From: Allobosea sp. | GTDB lineage: Bacteria > Pseudomonadota > Alphaproteobacteria > Rhizobiales > Beijerinckiaceae | Direction of reading: 5' to 3' | Assembly: GCF_017308075.1 (NCBI RefSeq) | Contig: NZ_JAFKFX010000034.1 | Span: 106,011 to 170,010, forward strand | Length of the DNA: 64,000 nt | Shown here: positions 46,161 to 56,525 of the stretch, in pieces | Numbering within the stretch: position 1 is the first letter of the stretch | How the letters are laid out: every line of letters starts with the position of its first letter | The notes under the pieces: model-generated | Seen by the model: only the letters and a program-made list of their open reading frames with translations | Databases searched by the model: none | What the model was told of the DNA's origin: nothing | Position numbers and translations under genes: made by a program

Positions 46161-48098
46161 ATGTGTGGCTTTGTTGGCTATTTCGGCGCCGTCCGGGATG
46201 GGAGAGCGCTCCTTGAACGGATGACGGCTGCGATCGCCCATCGCGGTCCCGACGAGCAGGGCTTCTTTACCGGACCGGAAGTTGGCCTCGGCCATGCCCG
46301 GCTCTCGATCGTCGGCCTCGGCGACGGCCAGCAGCCGATGTCGGACGCGAGCGGCGCGCTGACGATCGCCTTCAACGGCGAGATCTTCAACTATGTCGAG
46401 CTGCGCGAGGAGCTGCAGGCCAGGGGCCGCCGCTTCCGGACCGCGAGCGACACCGAAGTGATCCTGCATCTCTATGACGAGATGGGTGAGGACTGCCTCT
46501 CGCTCCTCAACGGCGATTTCGCCTTCGCGATCTGGGATGCGCGCCGGCGGCGCATGTTCCTCGCCCGCGACCGCATGGGCGTGCGGCCGCTGTTCTACAC
46601 GCGCCAGGGCGACCGCTTCTATTTCGCCTCCGAGGTCAAGGCGCTGCTCCAGGTGCCGGGGGTGAGCGCGCAGATCGACCCGGTCGCCCTCGACCAGATC
46701 TTCACGCTCTGGGCGCCGATCGCGCCCCGGACGGCCTTCCGCGACATCTGCGAGCTCGAACCGGCGAACCTGATGATCGTCCAGGACGGCGGCATCTCGA
46801 CCCGGCCCTATTGGAGCCTGGGCTATCCCGACCACGACACCCCCTCCCGGCACAGGGACGAACGCGAAGCCGCCGAGGAACTGCGCGCCCTGCTGACCGA
46901 AGCGACGCGCATCCGCATGCGTGCCGACGTGCCGGTCGGCTCCTATCTCTCGGGCGGGCTCGATTCCTCGATCACCTCCGCGCTTGCCGCCCGCATGGTT
47001 CCAGGCGGTCTCAGGACCTTCTCCGTCACCTTCGACAGCGCCGAGCATGACGAGAGCGAATTCCAGCTGGAGATGGCGCGCGCACTCGGCACGCAGCACA
47101 GCGCGGTCGCCTGCCGCGAGGGCGACATCGCCGCCGTCTTCCCCGAGGTGATCCGCTTCACCGAGCGGCCGATCATCCGGACGGCGCCCGCCCCGCTGTT
47201 CAAGCTCTCGGGGCTGGTGCGCGAGGCCGGCCTCAAGGTGGTGCTGACCGGCGAGGGCGCGGACGAGGTCTTTGCCGGCTACGACATCTTCAAGGAGAAC
47301 CGGGTTCGCCGCTTCTGCGCGCGCCAGCCCGGCTCGCGCATCAGGCCGCATCTGTTCCGCAAGCTCTACCCTTACCTGCCCGGGCTGCGGCAGCAATCGG
47401 CGGAGTATCTCGCCTCCTTCTTCGGCGCGAACGGCCATTCCCTCGACGATCCACTCTATTCGCACCGGCCGCGCCTCGACGGCACGGCGGCGACGAAGCT
47501 CTTCTTCTCGGGCGATCTGCGCGCCAGCCTCGGGAATTACGACGCGGCCGAGGAGATGGCCTCACGTCTGCCGGAGGCGTTCGCGCGCTGGCACCCGCTG
47601 CATCAGGCGCAATATCTCGAAGCCCGTTTCCTGCTGCCCGGCTACATCCTCTCAAGCCAGGGCGACCGGATGGCGATGGCCCATGGCATAGAGGGGCGTT
47701 TCCCCTTCCTCGATCATCGGCTCGTGGAGTTCGCCGCCGGCCTGCCGCCCGAGATGAAGCTGAAGGGCCTCGTCGAGAAACACATCCTGCGGGAGGCGAC
47801 CAAGGACCTGCTGCCGCCCTCGATCGGCAAGCGCAGCAAGCAGCCCTATCGGGCGCCCGACAGCGCCTCCTTCGTCGGAGCCGGCGCCGCCGACTATGTC
47901 GAGACGGCGCTCGGCGAGGCCGAGATCGGCGCGAACGGTCTCTTCAACCCGAAGGCGGTCGCCAAGCTGCATGAGAAATGCCGCGCCCGCCCGGCCTCCG
48001 GCTTCCGCGACAATGCGGCCTTCGTCGGCATCCTGTCGACACAGCTCTGGCTCAAGACCTTCACCGGTGCCGACAGCCAGAGCTCGAAAGCCGCCTGA
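46161..48098 (+). CDS. Asparagine synthase-type amidotransferase (AsnB family)
   Basis: A 645-residue glutamine-dependent enzyme. The N-terminal nucleophile Cys2 (MCGFVGY) fixes the start; HRGPDEQG and FNGEIFNY complete the glutaminase domain. The synthetase domain has the PP-loop SGGLDSS (264-270) and TGEGADEVFAGYDIF. Known: besides asparagine synthesis, this family amidates other carboxylates, including in exosortase-type EPS loci (XrtA-associated amidotransferase). Its placement before an acyl carrier protein and an AMP ligase suggests the latter kind of role here. Confidence 0.9.
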   Translation: MCGFVGYFGAVRDGRALLERMTAAIAHRGPDEQGFFTGPEVGLGHARLSIVGLGDGQQPMSDASGALTIAFNGEIFNYVELREELQARGRRFRTASDTEVILHLYDEMGEDCLSLLNGDFAFAIWDARRRRMFLARDRMGVRPLFYTRQGDRFYFASEVKALLQVPGVSAQIDPVALDQIFTLWAPIAPRTAFRDICELEPANLMIVQDGGISTRPYWSLGYPDHDTPSRHRDEREAAEELRALLTEATRIRMRADVPVGSYLSGGLDSSITSALAARMVPGGLRTFSVTFDSAEHDESEFQLEMARALGTQHSAVACREGDIAAVFPEVIRFTERPIIRTAPAPLFKLSGLVREAGLKVVLTGEGADEVFAGYDIFKENRVRRFCARQPGSRIRPHLFRKLYPYLPGLRQQSAEYLASFFGANGHSLDDPLYSHRPRLDGTAATKLFFSGDLRASLGNYDAAEEMASRLPEAFARWHPLHQAQYLEARFLLPGYILSSQGDRMAMAHGIEGRFPFLDHRLVEFAAGLPPEMKLKGLVEKHILREATKDLLPPSIGKRSKQPYRAPDSASFVGAGAADYVETALGEAEIGANGLFNPKAVAKLHEKCRARPASGFRDNAAFVGILSTQLWLKTFTGADSQSSKAA

Positions 48099-48122
48099 CA
48101 CCTCATCAGAAAAGGAACTGAC

Positions 48123-48389
48123 ATGACCGACACGATCAGGGACGCGGTGAAGGCCTTCGTCATCGAGAATTTTCTGTTCGGCGACACCGGCAATCCCCTC
48201 GCCGACGCGGACTCGCTGATCGAGAACGGCATCATCGACTCCACAGGCGTGCTCGAGCTCGTCGCCTTCATCGAGGACCGCTACGGCATCACCGTCGCCG
48301 ATTCCGAGATCGTTCCCGCCAATCTCGATTCACTCGGGCGCATCACGGCCTTCATCGCCTCGAAGACCGCCGCGTCCGCGACGGCCTGA
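48123..48389 (+). CDS. Free-standing acyl carrier protein
   Basis: An 88-residue carrier protein. The phosphopantetheine Ser40 lies in ENGIIDSTGVLELVAFIE, where D-S-T replaces the canonical D-S-L of fatty-acid ACP. AAAAGGAACTGAC precedes the ATG. It sits between asnB and an AMP-forming ligase with short gaps (24 and 28 bases), so it is almost certainly the carrier loaded by that ligase rather than the housekeeping AcpP. Confidence 0.93.
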   Translation: MTDTIRDAVKAFVIENFLFGDTGNPLADADSLIENGIIDSTGVLELVAFIEDRYGITVADSEIVPANLDSLGRITAFIASKTAASATA

Positions 48390-48417
48390 GACAGGGACAG
48401 GACAGGATATCGAGCCG

Positions 48418-49961
<1,544 letters not shown>

Positions 49962-49965
<4 letters not shown>

Positions 49966-50969
49966 ACATTGCCCCTGCCCCTGAAAGCCTCGCCTTCTCG
50001 GCGGAGACGTTGAAGATCGACGGCGCTGCCGAGATCGAGCGGATCGTAACCGGCCTGCGCGCGCAATTGCGTGGCATGCGCAAGCGCGGACTGGTGCTCG
50101 GCCTGTCGGGCGGCATCGATTCCAGCGTCTCGGTGGCGCTGGCGGTGCGCGCGGTCGGTGCCAAGAACGTCTTCTGTCTGTTCATGCCGGAGAACGATTC
50201 CGATCCCGAGAGCCTCAGGCTCGGCCGGCTCGTCGCCGAGACCTTCGGCGTCGCCGCCGTGGTCGAAGATATCGGGCCGACGCTGCAGGCGATGGGCTGC
50301 TATGAGCGGCGCGACGCGTTCATCCGCGAGCTGGTGCCGGAATACGGACCCGGCTGGGGTTCGAAGATCGTGATCGCCAACGCGCTCGCCGGCGAGGGCT
50401 ACAACATCTCCTCGCTGGTGGTCGAGGATCCGCAGGGCAATCGGACCAAGCTGCGCATGCCGCCCACGGTCTATCTCGGCATCGTCGCCGCCACCAATAT
50501 GAAGCAGCGCACCCGCAAGCAGGTCGAGTACTATCATGCCGACCGGCTCAACTTCGCCGTGCTCGGCACGCCGAACCGGCTCGAATACGACCAGGGCTTC
50601 TTCGTCAAGAACGGCGACGGCGCGGCGGATGTGAAGCCGATCGCGCATCTCTACAAGAGCCAGGTCTATGCGCTCGCCGCCGATCTCGGCATTCCCGAGG
50701 AGATCCGCCGCCGGCCGCCGACGACCGATACTTTTTCGCTCGAGCAGACGCAGGAGGAGTTCTATTTCTCCCTGCCCTATGACCGCATGGACCTGTGCCT
50801 CTACGGCCTCAATAACGGCCTCCCGGCCGAGCAGGTCGCCGCGGCCGCGAAGCTGAGCACGGTCGAGGTCGAGCGCGTCTTTGCCGATATCGCCGCCAAG
50901 CGGCGGGCGACGCGCTATCTGCATCTCGAACCGCAACTGGTGCAGCCGGTGGCGGAGATCGCCGGCTGA
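49962..50969 (+). CDS. NAD synthase-like ATP pyrophosphatase (NadE family)
   Basis: A 335-residue N-type ATP pyrophosphatase with PP-loop SGGIDSS (49-55) and a NadE-like C-terminal block (LGTPNRLEYDQGFFVKNGDGAAD, KPIAHLYKSQVYALA). There is no nitrilase glutaminase domain, so it would use ammonia or receive it from a partner. It overlaps the AMP ligase gene by four bases and lies in a polysaccharide locus. Inference: either a real NAD synthase or a recruited amidating/adenylating enzyme. The start is ATG 49962; the long upstream frame lies within the ligase gene. Confidence 0.85.
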
Positions 50970-50979
50970 GACCGGCACC

Positions 50980-51006
50980 GCCGGCGCGCCTGAACTTCGC
51001 GCCGGC
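50980..51006. terminator. Terminator hairpin between convergent genes
   Basis: GCCGGCGCG and CGCGCCGGC, perfect 9-base arms with a 9-base loop, in the 45-base gap between the NadE-like stop and the convergent GNAT gene stop. Confidence 0.6.
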
Positions 51007-51014
51007 TGCGCGCC

Positions 51015-52130
51015 CTATTCGAAGCGCCCGCCGACCAGCCGGCTCCAGCTCTCGCCCGCCAGCCCGTTGAAGAAACCACGGCCGGCCAGGAAGGCGTCGA
51101 CCAGCGCCGGCTCGCGCGCATGCACCACGGTCGAGGCGAGATGGGTGAAGGCGATGCGGCGCCCGAGCATCGCCTCGAGCAAAGCGGGCTGCGTCCGGCC
51201 GCGCAAGCCGGCCGCCCCGCGCCGCGCCGCATGCCCGATCAGGCAGTCGATCACGAGACCGGCCTGGCCCGGCGCGGTCAGGATCTGCAGGACGCGCGCG
51301 ATCCCGCCAGGGCGCAGATGGTAGAAAAAGGCACCGATCGGCACGCCGCCGGGCGTGAGGACCGAGGCGAACACCGCTTCGCCCTGTTCCGGCTTCCTGG
51401 CCGCCTCGGCGACGATGTGGGCGAGCTGCTCGGCGCTCCAATCGGGACGAAGCGCGAATTGCCGCGTCAGCGGCTCGACCAGGGCAGCAAAGCCGGGCTG
51501 GTCGATCTCGGCAACCTTGAGGCCGCCCTTCACGGTCCAGTCCTCCGGCACGCCGGACCAGCGCAGCTCATTCTCCTGCATCTTCCGGCGCAAGCGGCGA
51601 TCGACCAGCCCGGCGAGCGGGGAGAGCAGGCGCGCCGCACCGACCCGCTCGGATGCCAGTGCGAGCATGAAGGCCGAGGGCCGGATGGTCCGGACCCAGT
51701 CGAGGCTGTATTGCGGCAGCGCCACGCCACGCAGCCTTGCCCACATCTGCGCCGAGACCTCGCTCGCCGTCTCGCTGAAGGAAAGGTCCTGCGGCCCGGC
51801 CAGGAAGGTCTTCAGCAGCCTGGCGCCGGCCATCGGATCGCTGCCCCGCCGCTCGACCATCAGCGAGCCGCAGATCGCGGCCTTCAGCTTGCGACCCTCA
51901 TGGCTCATCGGCAGCGCGTTCACGCCGATGAAGCCGGAAATCTCACCCTCGCCGGAAACATGGACCAGCGGCGCGATCTCAGGATCGCAACCCGGCGCTT
52001 CGAGATAGTGCCGTCTCAGATAGGTGACGAGCGCCGCTGGTGGCGGCGCATCACTGTCCCGGAACACCCGCTGGAACAGCCCCGCGACCGCCGGAATATC
52101 GGCGGTCTCCAGGGAACGAACCAGGCTCAT
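51015..52130 (-). CDS. GNAT-like N-acyltransferase, paralogue A
   Basis: A 371-residue protein. The N-terminal SLVRSLETADIPAVAGLFQRVF is a typical GNAT beginning; the second half has GGVPIGAFFYHLRPGGIARVLQILTA, a second acetyl-CoA-type strand and loop, suggesting two GNAT-like units. It shares overall plan and the C-terminal G-L-A-x-E-S-W-S-R-L with the protein at 54348. It overlaps the methyltransferase gene by four bases, so they are translated together. Probably modifies a sugar or carrier-bound intermediate of the locus; substrate unknown. Confidence 0.65.
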   Translation of the reverse strand: MSLVRSLETADIPAVAGLFQRVFRDSDAPPPAALVTYLRRHYLEAPGCDPEIAPLVHVSGEGEISGFIGVNALPMSHEGRKLKAAICGSLMVERRGSDPMAGARLLKTFLAGPQDLSFSETASEVSAQMWARLRGVALPQYSLDWVRTIRPSAFMLALASERVGAARLLSPLAGLVDRRLRRKMQENELRWSGVPEDWTVKGGLKVAEIDQPGFAALVEPLTRQFALRPDWSAEQLAHIVAEAARKPEQGEAVFASVLTPGGVPIGAFFYHLRPGGIARVLQILTAPGQAGLVIDCLIGHAARRGAAGLRGRTQPALLEAMLGRRIAFTHLASTVVHAREPALVDAFLAGRGFFNGLAGESWSRLVGGRFE

Positions 52131-52885
52131 GCCGGCCGCCCCGCCGTCTCGCCGGATGCCGGCGCGGCGGCCAGCTTGCGGACCAGTGCGACCCGCGGCG
52201 TGCCGGCCTCGTTCGTCGCGAAACGCACGGGCTCATAGGCCCTGGCCCGGGCGATCAGCGCCGCGGCCTGACGATCCTGGCCCTCGCCGAACTCGAACAG
52301 CAGCCAGCCTCCCGGCTTCAGGACGTCGACGGCGTCGCGGATCACGCGCTGATGGATCGAGATGCCATAGGGCCCGCCATCGAAGGCCTCGCGCGGCTCG
52401 GCCGCGAGCAGATGCGCGCTCTCGCCCTCCAGGCGCGAGGTCGAGATATAGGGTGGATTGCAGACGATCATGTCGACCTTGCCGACCAGCCCCTCACCAG
52501 CCAAGGCATCGAACAGATCGCCCTGGTGGATGGACACCCGATCCTGCACGCCGAGGCGCTCGGCATTGCGGCGGGCGAGCGCCACCGTGCCGTCGGTCAG
52601 ATCCGCCCCCCAGATGCGGGCGGTCGGGATTTCCATTGCGATCGCCAAAGCGAGATTGCCGGAGCCGCAGCACATGTCGACCACCGACGGCCCGGGGAGG
52701 CCCTCGCGCAGGCGCTCGACGGCGCAGGCCCCGAGCAGCTCGGTCTCCTGCCGGGGCACGAGGACGTCGGGAGCGAGTTCCAGCTCGATACTCATGAAGC
52801 GCTGCATGCGAGGCCCGCTCTGGCCCGCAAGGTCGACTGCTCTGCCCGTCATCGGGGCTCCTTCCCGCACTGGTCGGATGATCAC
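52127..52885 (-). CDS. PrmC/HemK-like N5-glutamine-type methyltransferase
   Basis: A 252-residue SAM-dependent methyltransferase. VLVPRQETELL (family signature), SAM motif VVDMCCGSGNLAL and catalytic NPPY at 143-146 are all present. PrmC normally methylates the GGQ of release factors and is next to prfA; here the neighbours are polysaccharide genes and it is shorter at the N-terminus, with no clear helical recognition domain. It may methylate an amide nitrogen of another substrate. Start uncertain: M1 at 52885, M12 or M27 are alternatives. Confidence 0.75.
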   Translation of the reverse strand: MIIRPVREGAPMTGRAVDLAGQSGPRMQRFMSIELELAPDVLVPRQETELLGACAVERLREGLPGPSVVDMCCGSGNLALAIAMEIPTARIWGADLTDGTVALARRNAERLGVQDRVSIHQGDLFDALAGEGLVGKVDMIVCNPPYISTSRLEGESAHLLAAEPREAFDGGPYGISIHQRVIRDAVDVLKPGGWLLFEFGEGQDRQAAALIARARAYEPVRFATNEAGTPRVALVRKLAAAPASGETAGRPA

Positions 52886-53035
52886 GCCGGCAGGCTAGCG
52901 GCATTCCGGTAAACACCTGCTGAAACACGCCTGCCGGTGTTAACTGCGCCCTTATTTTTGCCTGCTACTGATGCCCCGTCGATGCTAGTTCCAGCGGGGC
53001 GGCCCCGTTCGGTCGATTTTCGAAGGCGGGAGAGG

Positions 53036-54358
53036 ATGGCTCCGGGCAACGCAAAAGGATCGGGCATGCGCGGAGCCCTGCTCCCGATGCTGTTGTCCTA
53101 TGCCGCCTCGGGCGGCAGCCTGATCATCAGCTCGGCCGCGCAGCTCCTGACCTTCGCGATCCTGGCCCGCTTTCTCGGCGTCCACGAATTCAGCCTGTTC
53201 GTCGCGATCACCGCGATCTCGAACATCGCGGTGCATATGTGCGGGCTCGGCGCGATGGAATGCCTCGTCCGCCGCGTCGCGCGCGATCGGGCGATCTATC
53301 CCGACATGCTCGGCCACAATCTGATCCTCACCGCGGCGAGCGGCGTCGCCCTGGTCGTGATCGGCGCCGCCCTGCTGCCCTTCTTCTTCACTCTCTCCCC
53401 CGACCCGGCAACCAATGCCGCCGTCATCACGCTGATGCTGGTGACGAACATCGTCCTGGTGCGCGTGATCGTTCTGGCGGAACAGATCTTCATCGCCCAT
53501 TCCGATTTCGCCTCGGCCAATATGGTCGTTGTCGGCTTCGCCCTGGCCCGGACCGCCGCCGCCGTCCTCGCCTGCCTCGTTTTCGGCGTCGCCAGCGTTG
53601 CCTCCTGGGCACTCTGGCAATTCGCCTGCCATGTTCTCGTCGCCCTCGCCTGCTGGCGCGCGCTCGCCAGGCTCGGCCGGCCGCGCTATCGGATCGTGCG
53701 CGAGGAGTTGCCGCTCGGCCTCTATTTCAGCGTTCCCTTCATCCTGCGCGCCGTGCGCCAGAATGCCGATCTGCTCGTGCTCAGCCTCGTCGCGAGCCCG
53801 GAGATCGTCGCGAGCTACAGCGTCGCCCGCCGCATGCTGGAGAGCAGCTATCTTTCCGTCGAGGCGCTCAATCGGCTCGTCTACCCCGGCTCGGCGCGGG
53901 CGACGGCGGAAGGCTTGCAGCACGCCATGCCGCGGGTTCGCAAGGTCCTGGTCGCCGCCACGCTGATCAGCACCGCCGCAGCGGCGGCCGTGTTCGTGCT
54001 GGCGCCGATCCTGCCTCTCCTGTTCGGCCGGGATTATGTCTCGCTCGTCTCCTTCGTCCGGGCCCTCTGCTGGGCGGTCATCCCGCTGGCGATCTGGGCC
54101 GTGGCGGCCGAGGCGCTGGGAGCCTCGGGCCATCAGTCAACCCGCGCCGCCGTGATGGGCATCGGCAGCGTGCTCGGCGCCGCACTCGCCGCGCTCGCGA
54201 CCTGGTATGCGCCGCCTGCGGGAACCTTCGTCTCCTTCTATGTCATCGAAATCGCCATGGTGATCGCAGCCTGGAGCGCCTTGCAGCGAGTCGTGCGCCA
54301 GGATCGGGAACGGGCCCTGGCCCGAGAGCCCCGAACCGGGATGGCCCATGGGAGCTGA
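53036..54358 (+). CDS. Wzx-like polysaccharide flippase
   Basis: A 440-residue polytopic protein with about 12 hydrophobic helices and the MATE/RfbX-like opening AAQLLTFAILARFLGVHEFSLFVAI. It probably moves the lipid-linked repeat unit across the inner membrane for the Wzy-like polymerase. The start ATG 53036 has GGCGGGAGAGG just upstream; M44-equivalent ATGs exist. Its end overlaps the next gene by 11 bases. Confidence 0.85.
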   Translation: MAPGNAKGSGMRGALLPMLLSYAASGGSLIISSAAQLLTFAILARFLGVHEFSLFVAITAISNIAVHMCGLGAMECLVRRVARDRAIYPDMLGHNLILTAASGVALVVIGAALLPFFFTLSPDPATNAAVITLMLVTNIVLVRVIVLAEQIFIAHSDFASANMVVVGFALARTAAAVLACLVFGVASVASWALWQFACHVLVALACWRALARLGRPRYRIVREELPLGLYFSVPFILRAVRQNADLLVLSLVASPEIVASYSVARRMLESSYLSVEALNRLVYPGSARATAEGLQHAMPRVRKVLVAATLISTAAAAAVFVLAPILPLLFGRDYVSLVSFVRALCWAVIPLAIWAVAAEALGASGHQSTRAAVMGIGSVLGAALAALATWYAPPAGTFVSFYVIEIAMVIAAWSALQRVVRQDRERALAREPRTGMAHGS

Positions 54359-55490
54359 GCCCAATTGCGCACCCATCGCAGCGAGCCCCGGCGGCGCAGC
54401 CGTCCGTGCAGCGGGCGTGCGACCGATGGTGCGCGGCGACATTTCGACTATCGCCCGGTTGTTCAGCAAGGCGTTCCGGAACAGCGACAAGGTCGCGCCC
54501 GAGCTTGCCCCCTATCTGGAAACGATCTTCTTCGGCAGTCCGCATTATCGGCCGGAGAATGGCAGCATGGTGCATGAGGGCGAGAATGGCGTGGCCAGCG
54601 CGATCCTCGCCGTACCGATGGAATTCAGCGCACATGGTCGCCCGATCATGGCGCGGCTCCTGTGTGCCTTCATGGCCGACGGGGCCGAAGGCGCAGCAGG
54701 GGCCGCCCGCCTGGCGCGCCAGATGCGCGCCGCGCGGCAGGACATGTGCTTCTCGGACAATTCTTCGCCGGTCAGCGCCGACCACTGGATTGCCGGCGGA
54801 GGCAGCGTGCTCCCGATCCAGAGCCTGGAATGGCGCCGCGCCTTCAGGCCGGCGACGGCAGCGGCCCTCGCCTGCAGCCGCGCGGCCCCAGCCTTGAGCT
54901 CGCGGGCCGTCGTCACCCCGCTCGGCTGGCTCGACCGGACGTTGCGTCGGCGCAGACGCTCGATCACCCCGGCGGCCATACCGGACTGCCGGACGATCCC
55001 CGCCACACCTGACGAGTTCCTGGCCTGCGCCAAGCCGATGATGCAGCGCTTTCAGGTCCGCCCTGTCTGGAGCAAGGCCGAGTTCGACTGGCTGGTCGGC
55101 GTCGCTTCGCTGAACGGCCGGCTCGGCACGCTGAACTTCAGGATCGTGCTCGACGGCAGGGAGCAGCCGATCGGCGCCTTTCTCTATTTCGGCCGAAAAG
55201 GCCGGGAGGCCACGGTTCTGAACCTGCTCTGCACCGCCGGTCGCGAATTCGAGGTCGTCGGCCAGATGTTCTCCAGCCTGGATGCCGAAGGCTACGCCGC
55301 GGCCAGCGGGATTTCGCAGCCCTTCATGATGAACGCGATTTCCCGGCAGCGCTGGCTCAGCTTCAAGCATCGCGGCTATTTCTGCCTGGTGACGCGTCAT
55401 GCCGAGATCACGGACGCCGCGCTGCGCAACGACATATATATCGGCGGGCTGGCCTCGGAGAGCTGGAGCCGGCTGCTCACCGACTTCTGA
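54348..55490 (+). CDS. GNAT-like N-acyltransferase, paralogue B
   Basis: A 380-residue protein similar in plan to the 51015-52130 product: VRPMVRGDISTIARLFSKAFRNSD near the start, FRIVLDGREQPIGAFLYFGRKG in the second half and GLASESWSRLLTDF at the end. The start could be ATG 54348 (used) or ATG 54426, where GNAT similarity begins. Between flippase and GT2 genes, overlapping the former. Probably acylates a sugar of the repeat unit. Confidence 0.65.
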   Translation: MGAEPNCAPIAASPGGAAVRAAGVRPMVRGDISTIARLFSKAFRNSDKVAPELAPYLETIFFGSPHYRPENGSMVHEGENGVASAILAVPMEFSAHGRPIMARLLCAFMADGAEGAAGAARLARQMRAARQDMCFSDNSSPVSADHWIAGGGSVLPIQSLEWRRAFRPATAAALACSRAAPALSSRAVVTPLGWLDRTLRRRRRSITPAAIPDCRTIPATPDEFLACAKPMMQRFQVRPVWSKAEFDWLVGVASLNGRLGTLNFRIVLDGREQPIGAFLYFGRKGREATVLNLLCTAGREFEVVGQMFSSLDAEGYAAASGISQPFMMNAISRQRWLSFKHRGYFCLVTRHAEITDAALRNDIYIGGLASESWSRLLTDF

Positions 55491-55502
55491 CGCCACCCGC
55501 CG

Positions 55503-56525
55503 ATGGCTGCGATATTGGAGGCCCGCTTGGCCGTTTCCATCATCATCAAGACGCTGAACGAGGAAAAGCGCATCGCCGCGACCATCGAGAGCGCACTTTC
55601 CGCGCTCGGCGAGATCCCGGGCGAAGTCGTCATCGCCGATAGCGGCTCCTCGGACCGTACCGTCGAGATCGCCCAGCGCTACCCGGTGGTGATCGCCCAG
55701 ATCATGCCACCGGCGCGCCCAAGTTGCGGGATCGGGCCCCAGCTCGGCTTCCAGCATTCGCGCGGCGATTATCTCTGCCTGCTGGACGGCGACATGCTGC
55801 TCGACCCCGGTTTCCTCGGTGACGCAATCCGCTTCCTGGAGAGGAACCCCAAGGTCGCAGGGGTCACCGGCCATGTCGAGGAGATGCAGACCGCCAATCT
55901 CGAATATGCCCGCCGGGTGCAGCGGCACGCGCCGGAAAACCGAATCGGGCCGCTCGACCGGATGAATGGCGGCGGCCTCTACCGGCGCAGCGCGATCGAG
56001 CAAGCCGGCTATCTCTCGGACCGCAACCTGCACGGCTATGAGGAATTCGACCTCGGCATCCGCCTGCGCGATGCCGGCTGGCAACTCCACCGGCTGGACC
56101 GGCGCTTCGTCCAGCATTTCGGGCATTCGCTGAATTCCTACAAGCTGCTGATGCGGCGCTGGAAGAACAAGTATCTCCACGGAATCGGCGAATTGCTGCG
56201 CGCCTCGCTCGGGAGGCCGTATTTCTTCCAGCTCCTGCGTGAACTGCCGGAGCTTCGGCTTTGGGGGGCGGTCTATCTCTGGTGGGCGCTCTCGATCGGG
56301 CTCCTGCTGTTCCTGCCGCAGAAGGGGCTCGCTCTCGGGCTGGTCCTCGCCCTGCTCGCCGGCATCGTGGCGCTGATGAGCTGGCGCAAGGGCGGGCTGG
56401 GCATGGGGCTCTACACCGTCGTCGCCTGGTTCTTCCACGCGGCAGCGCTGCCCGCCGGCTTCCTGCGCCAGCGCCTGGAACCAGATGCCCCGATCGAAAG
56501 CCGCGTCATCGGGAGCGATCGATGA
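55503..56525 (+). CDS. GT2-family glycosyltransferase with C-terminal membrane helices
   Basis: A 340-residue GT-A enzyme: SIIIKTLNEEKRIAATIES, GEVVIADSGSSDRT, nucleotide-sugar motif LLDGDMLLDPGF and acceptor-side HGYEEFDLGIRLRDAGW. Two or three hydrophobic helices at about 255-320. Overlaps the next gene by four bases (ATGA). It probably adds a sugar to the membrane-bound precursor. Confidence 0.9.
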   Translation: MAAILEARLAVSIIIKTLNEEKRIAATIESALSALGEIPGEVVIADSGSSDRTVEIAQRYPVVIAQIMPPARPSCGIGPQLGFQHSRGDYLCLLDGDMLLDPGFLGDAIRFLERNPKVAGVTGHVEEMQTANLEYARRVQRHAPENRIGPLDRMNGGGLYRRSAIEQAGYLSDRNLHGYEEFDLGIRLRDAGWQLHRLDRRFVQHFGHSLNSYKLLMRRWKNKYLHGIGELLRASLGRPYFFQLLRELPELRLWGAVYLWWALSIGLLLFLPQKGLALGLVLALLAGIVALMSWRKGGLGMGLYTVVAWFFHAAALPAGFLRQRLEPDAPIESRVIGSDR

